The position numbers were made by a program, and so were the translations under genes. Below the pieces are notes generated by a model that searched no databases, had not been told where the DNA came from, and saw only the letters and a program-made list of their open reading frames with translations. From Candidatus Omnitrophota bacterium (GTDB taxonomy: Bacteria; Omnitrophota; Omnitrophia; Omnitrophales; JACROU01), in contig JAJDCD010000008.1 in assembly GCA_029261035.1 (NCBI GenBank), positions 124,001 through 188,000 of the forward strand: 64,000 nt of DNA. Direction: 5' to 3'. Shown here in pieces: positions 62,625 to 64,000 of this stretch. Position 1 is the first letter of the stretch. Every line of letters begins with the position of its first letter.

Positions 62625-64000
62625 AAATTAAAATCTTCCACGATACACTTATCCGTCGCCTCAGATGACAACAAGACGCCAGGCACGCCACCTCCAGGAT
62701 GAGTACCCGCCCCAACAAAATAGAGACGCTCGATATCTTCACTGCGATTATGAGGTCTAAAATAAGCGCTTTGCATCAATCGGGGTTCAATAGCAAAAGC
62801 ATTCCCTAAATGAGAGTTCAGTTTATTCTTAAAATCATCCGGTGTAAATACTTCCATCACCTCTATATTATCCTTCAGACCTTCCATCCCCATCTTTTCT
62901 TCTAAACGATCCAAAACTTTATTTGTAAAAGGCTCTATTTCTTTTTTCCAATCAATTCCACTTTTTAGATTAGGAACCGGAATCAACACATACAAACTTT
63001 CGCAACCCTTAGGAGCCATATTAGAATCACTTTTTGTTGGGGCATGTAAGTACATAGAAAACTCCTCAGGAATAATCTGCCGATCAAAAATATCTTTAAC
63101 TAATTCTTTATATTCTGAACCCAAAACAATCGTATGATGTTTCAGCTGAGGAAATTGTTTCTTAACACCCAAATAGAGCAAAACACAGCTCATGGTCATG
63201 TGAATTTTATCAATTCGTTTATCTGTCCACTTTTTTCTCCATTTAGAATCAATCAGATTCTTGTATACAATAGGAATATCAGCATTACACACAACACAAT
63301 CCGCCTTTAAAACTTCGTTTTCTAGCTCAATTCCTCGAGCAACTCCATCTTCAACGACAATTTTCTTTACTTCCGTATGAGTCCTTACCGTCCCCCCTAT
63401 TTCTTTAAAAACAGATTCCATCGCTTTTACTAAACTATACATTCCCCCTTTCGCAAACCACACTCCTCCTACTTTTTCAAGATAAGGAATCATCACATAG
63501 ACGCTAGGAGCCTTCCAAGGAGAACCTCCAATAAATAGCGGATGAAATGAAAACATAAACCGATGGAACTCATGTTTGAAATACTGAGCTGTAAAGGAAT
63601 AAACAGGTAGGAAAGCTTTCAACTTGATTGCCTGTGGAGCAAACTTAAGCATAGAACCCCAACTCATAAAAGGCTGCGCTCCTAAACCATCCGTAATAAT
63701 GGCATCATACACCCCTTTAATATCCTTAAAAAAAGCATCGTAACGATCTGCGTCTCTTTGACTATAACAAGCCATTTGGGATTTAATATTTTCAGCATTC
63801 CCATTGTAATCAATGTACTTACCATCACTAAAGTAGATTCTGTAATAAGGATCTAAGGACTCTAACTCAACATAATCTGAGAGTTTTTTTCCAGCCAAAG
63901 AAAAAAGCCGTTCTATAATAAAAGGAGCTGTAATTAAAGAAGGCCCCATATCAAAGGTGTAGCCTTCTTTCTTAAGTTGATAAGCCCGACCTCCAACCTG
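62621..64000 (-). CDS. crtI: Phytoene desaturase CrtI, 5' end cut by window
   Basis: 459 residues are readable; the frame is open to the right edge and the missing 5' part should hold the FAD loop. Near the edge QVGGRAYQLKKEGYTFDMGPS is the GGRA/FDxGPS block. Further on: SPWKAPSVYVMIPYLEKVGG, WFAKGGMYSLVKAMESVF, and the C-terminal YFRPHNRSEDIERLYFVGAG with THPGGGVPGVLLSSEA, the CrtI ending. Makes lycopene (or neurosporene) from phytoene. First gene of the carotenoid cluster visible here; more may lie beyond 64000. Confidence 0.93.
   Translation of the reverse strand, partial: QVGGRAYQLKKEGYTFDMGPSLITAPFIIERLFSLAGKKLSDYVELESLDPYYRIYFSDGKYIDYNGNAENIKSQMACYSQRDADRYDAFFKDIKGVYDAIITDGLGAQPFMSWGSMLKFAPQAIKLKAFLPVYSFTAQYFKHEFHRFMFSFHPLFIGGSPWKAPSVYVMIPYLEKVGGVWFAKGGMYSLVKAMESVFKEIGGTVRTHTEVKKIVVEDGVARGIELENEVLKADCVVCNADIPIVYKNLIDSKWRKKWTDKRIDKIHMTMSCVLLYLGVKKQFPQLKHHTIVLGSEYKELVKDIFDRQIIPEEFSMYLHAPTKSDSNMAPKGCESLYVLIPVPNLKSGIDWKKEIEPFTNKVLDRLEEKMGMEGLKDNIEVMEVFTPDDFKNKLNSHLGNAFAIEPRLMQSAYFRPHNRSEDIERLYFVGAGTHPGGGVPGVLLSSEATDKCIVEDFNL

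Overview
This 64 kb window is AT-rich bacterial chromosome with almost every gene on the minus strand; rpsT is the only plus-strand gene. The organism is a diderm. It encodes ADP-heptose epimerase (HldD), LptE, Lnt, a Tol-Pal-like system, a MurE with the DNPR signature of meso-diaminopimelate-adding enzymes, and ResB/CcsA cytochrome c maturation. Three proteins resemble ones I know from Candidatus Omnitrophota (former OP3): the secreted protein at the left edge, the TPR/coiled-coil protein whose mature end reads YWVWSPEQGKFINP, and a Minf_1886-family protein. Omnitrophota is therefore my best guess, by inference only; related Planctomycetes/Verrucomicrobia-side phyla remain possible.

Layout, left to right (transcription runs right to left). 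1-1388: partial secreted protein. 1665-10139: mazG, a UvrD/PcrA helicase, a small conserved protein, a lipoate/octanoate transferase, and the glycine cleavage genes gcvPB, gcvPA, gcvH and gcvT behind a 379 bp structured leader. 10519-23596: division/cell-wall cluster (ftsA, ftsQ, ddl, murB, murC, murG, ftsW, murD, mraY, murF, murE) without ftsZ, ftsI, ftsL, rsmH or mraZ beside it. 23600-28001: AMP nucleosidase, then a Tol-Pal-like envelope module in which an AsmA/GspN-like protein sits where tolB would be expected, plus a 41-aa membrane peptide. 28015-32979: GAF/HD-GYP protein with a damaged HD motif, dGTPase, an unusual AAA ATPase and a lone receiver. 33042-47750: cytochrome c synthase pair, hldD, lnt, secA, prfB (classic +1 frameshift), a short uvrC, murJ, rpsT, holA, lptE. 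47801-53899: 1089-aa TPR/coiled-coil protein, then a PC4-like protein, a 31-aa membrane peptide and comEC.

53973-64000 is the most distinctive part: a carotenoid cluster in two tandem units. The upstream unit reads crtI, crtB, crtE, crtZ, crtD-like, acyltransferase, glycosyltransferase. The downstream unit reads crtA, a secreted START-like protein, cruF, crtYc, crtYd. Read together these enzymes predict a monocyclic, hydroxylated and ketolated carotenoid carrying an acylated sugar, the structural class of salinixanthin, myxobacton esters and saproxanthin/flexixanthin derivatives. Between the units lie three strong inverted repeats, one of which overlaps the glycosyltransferase stop codon.

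I saw no tRNA, rRNA, CRISPR array, insertion sequence or prophage. All functional assignments come from reading protein motifs by eye; no database search was possible.
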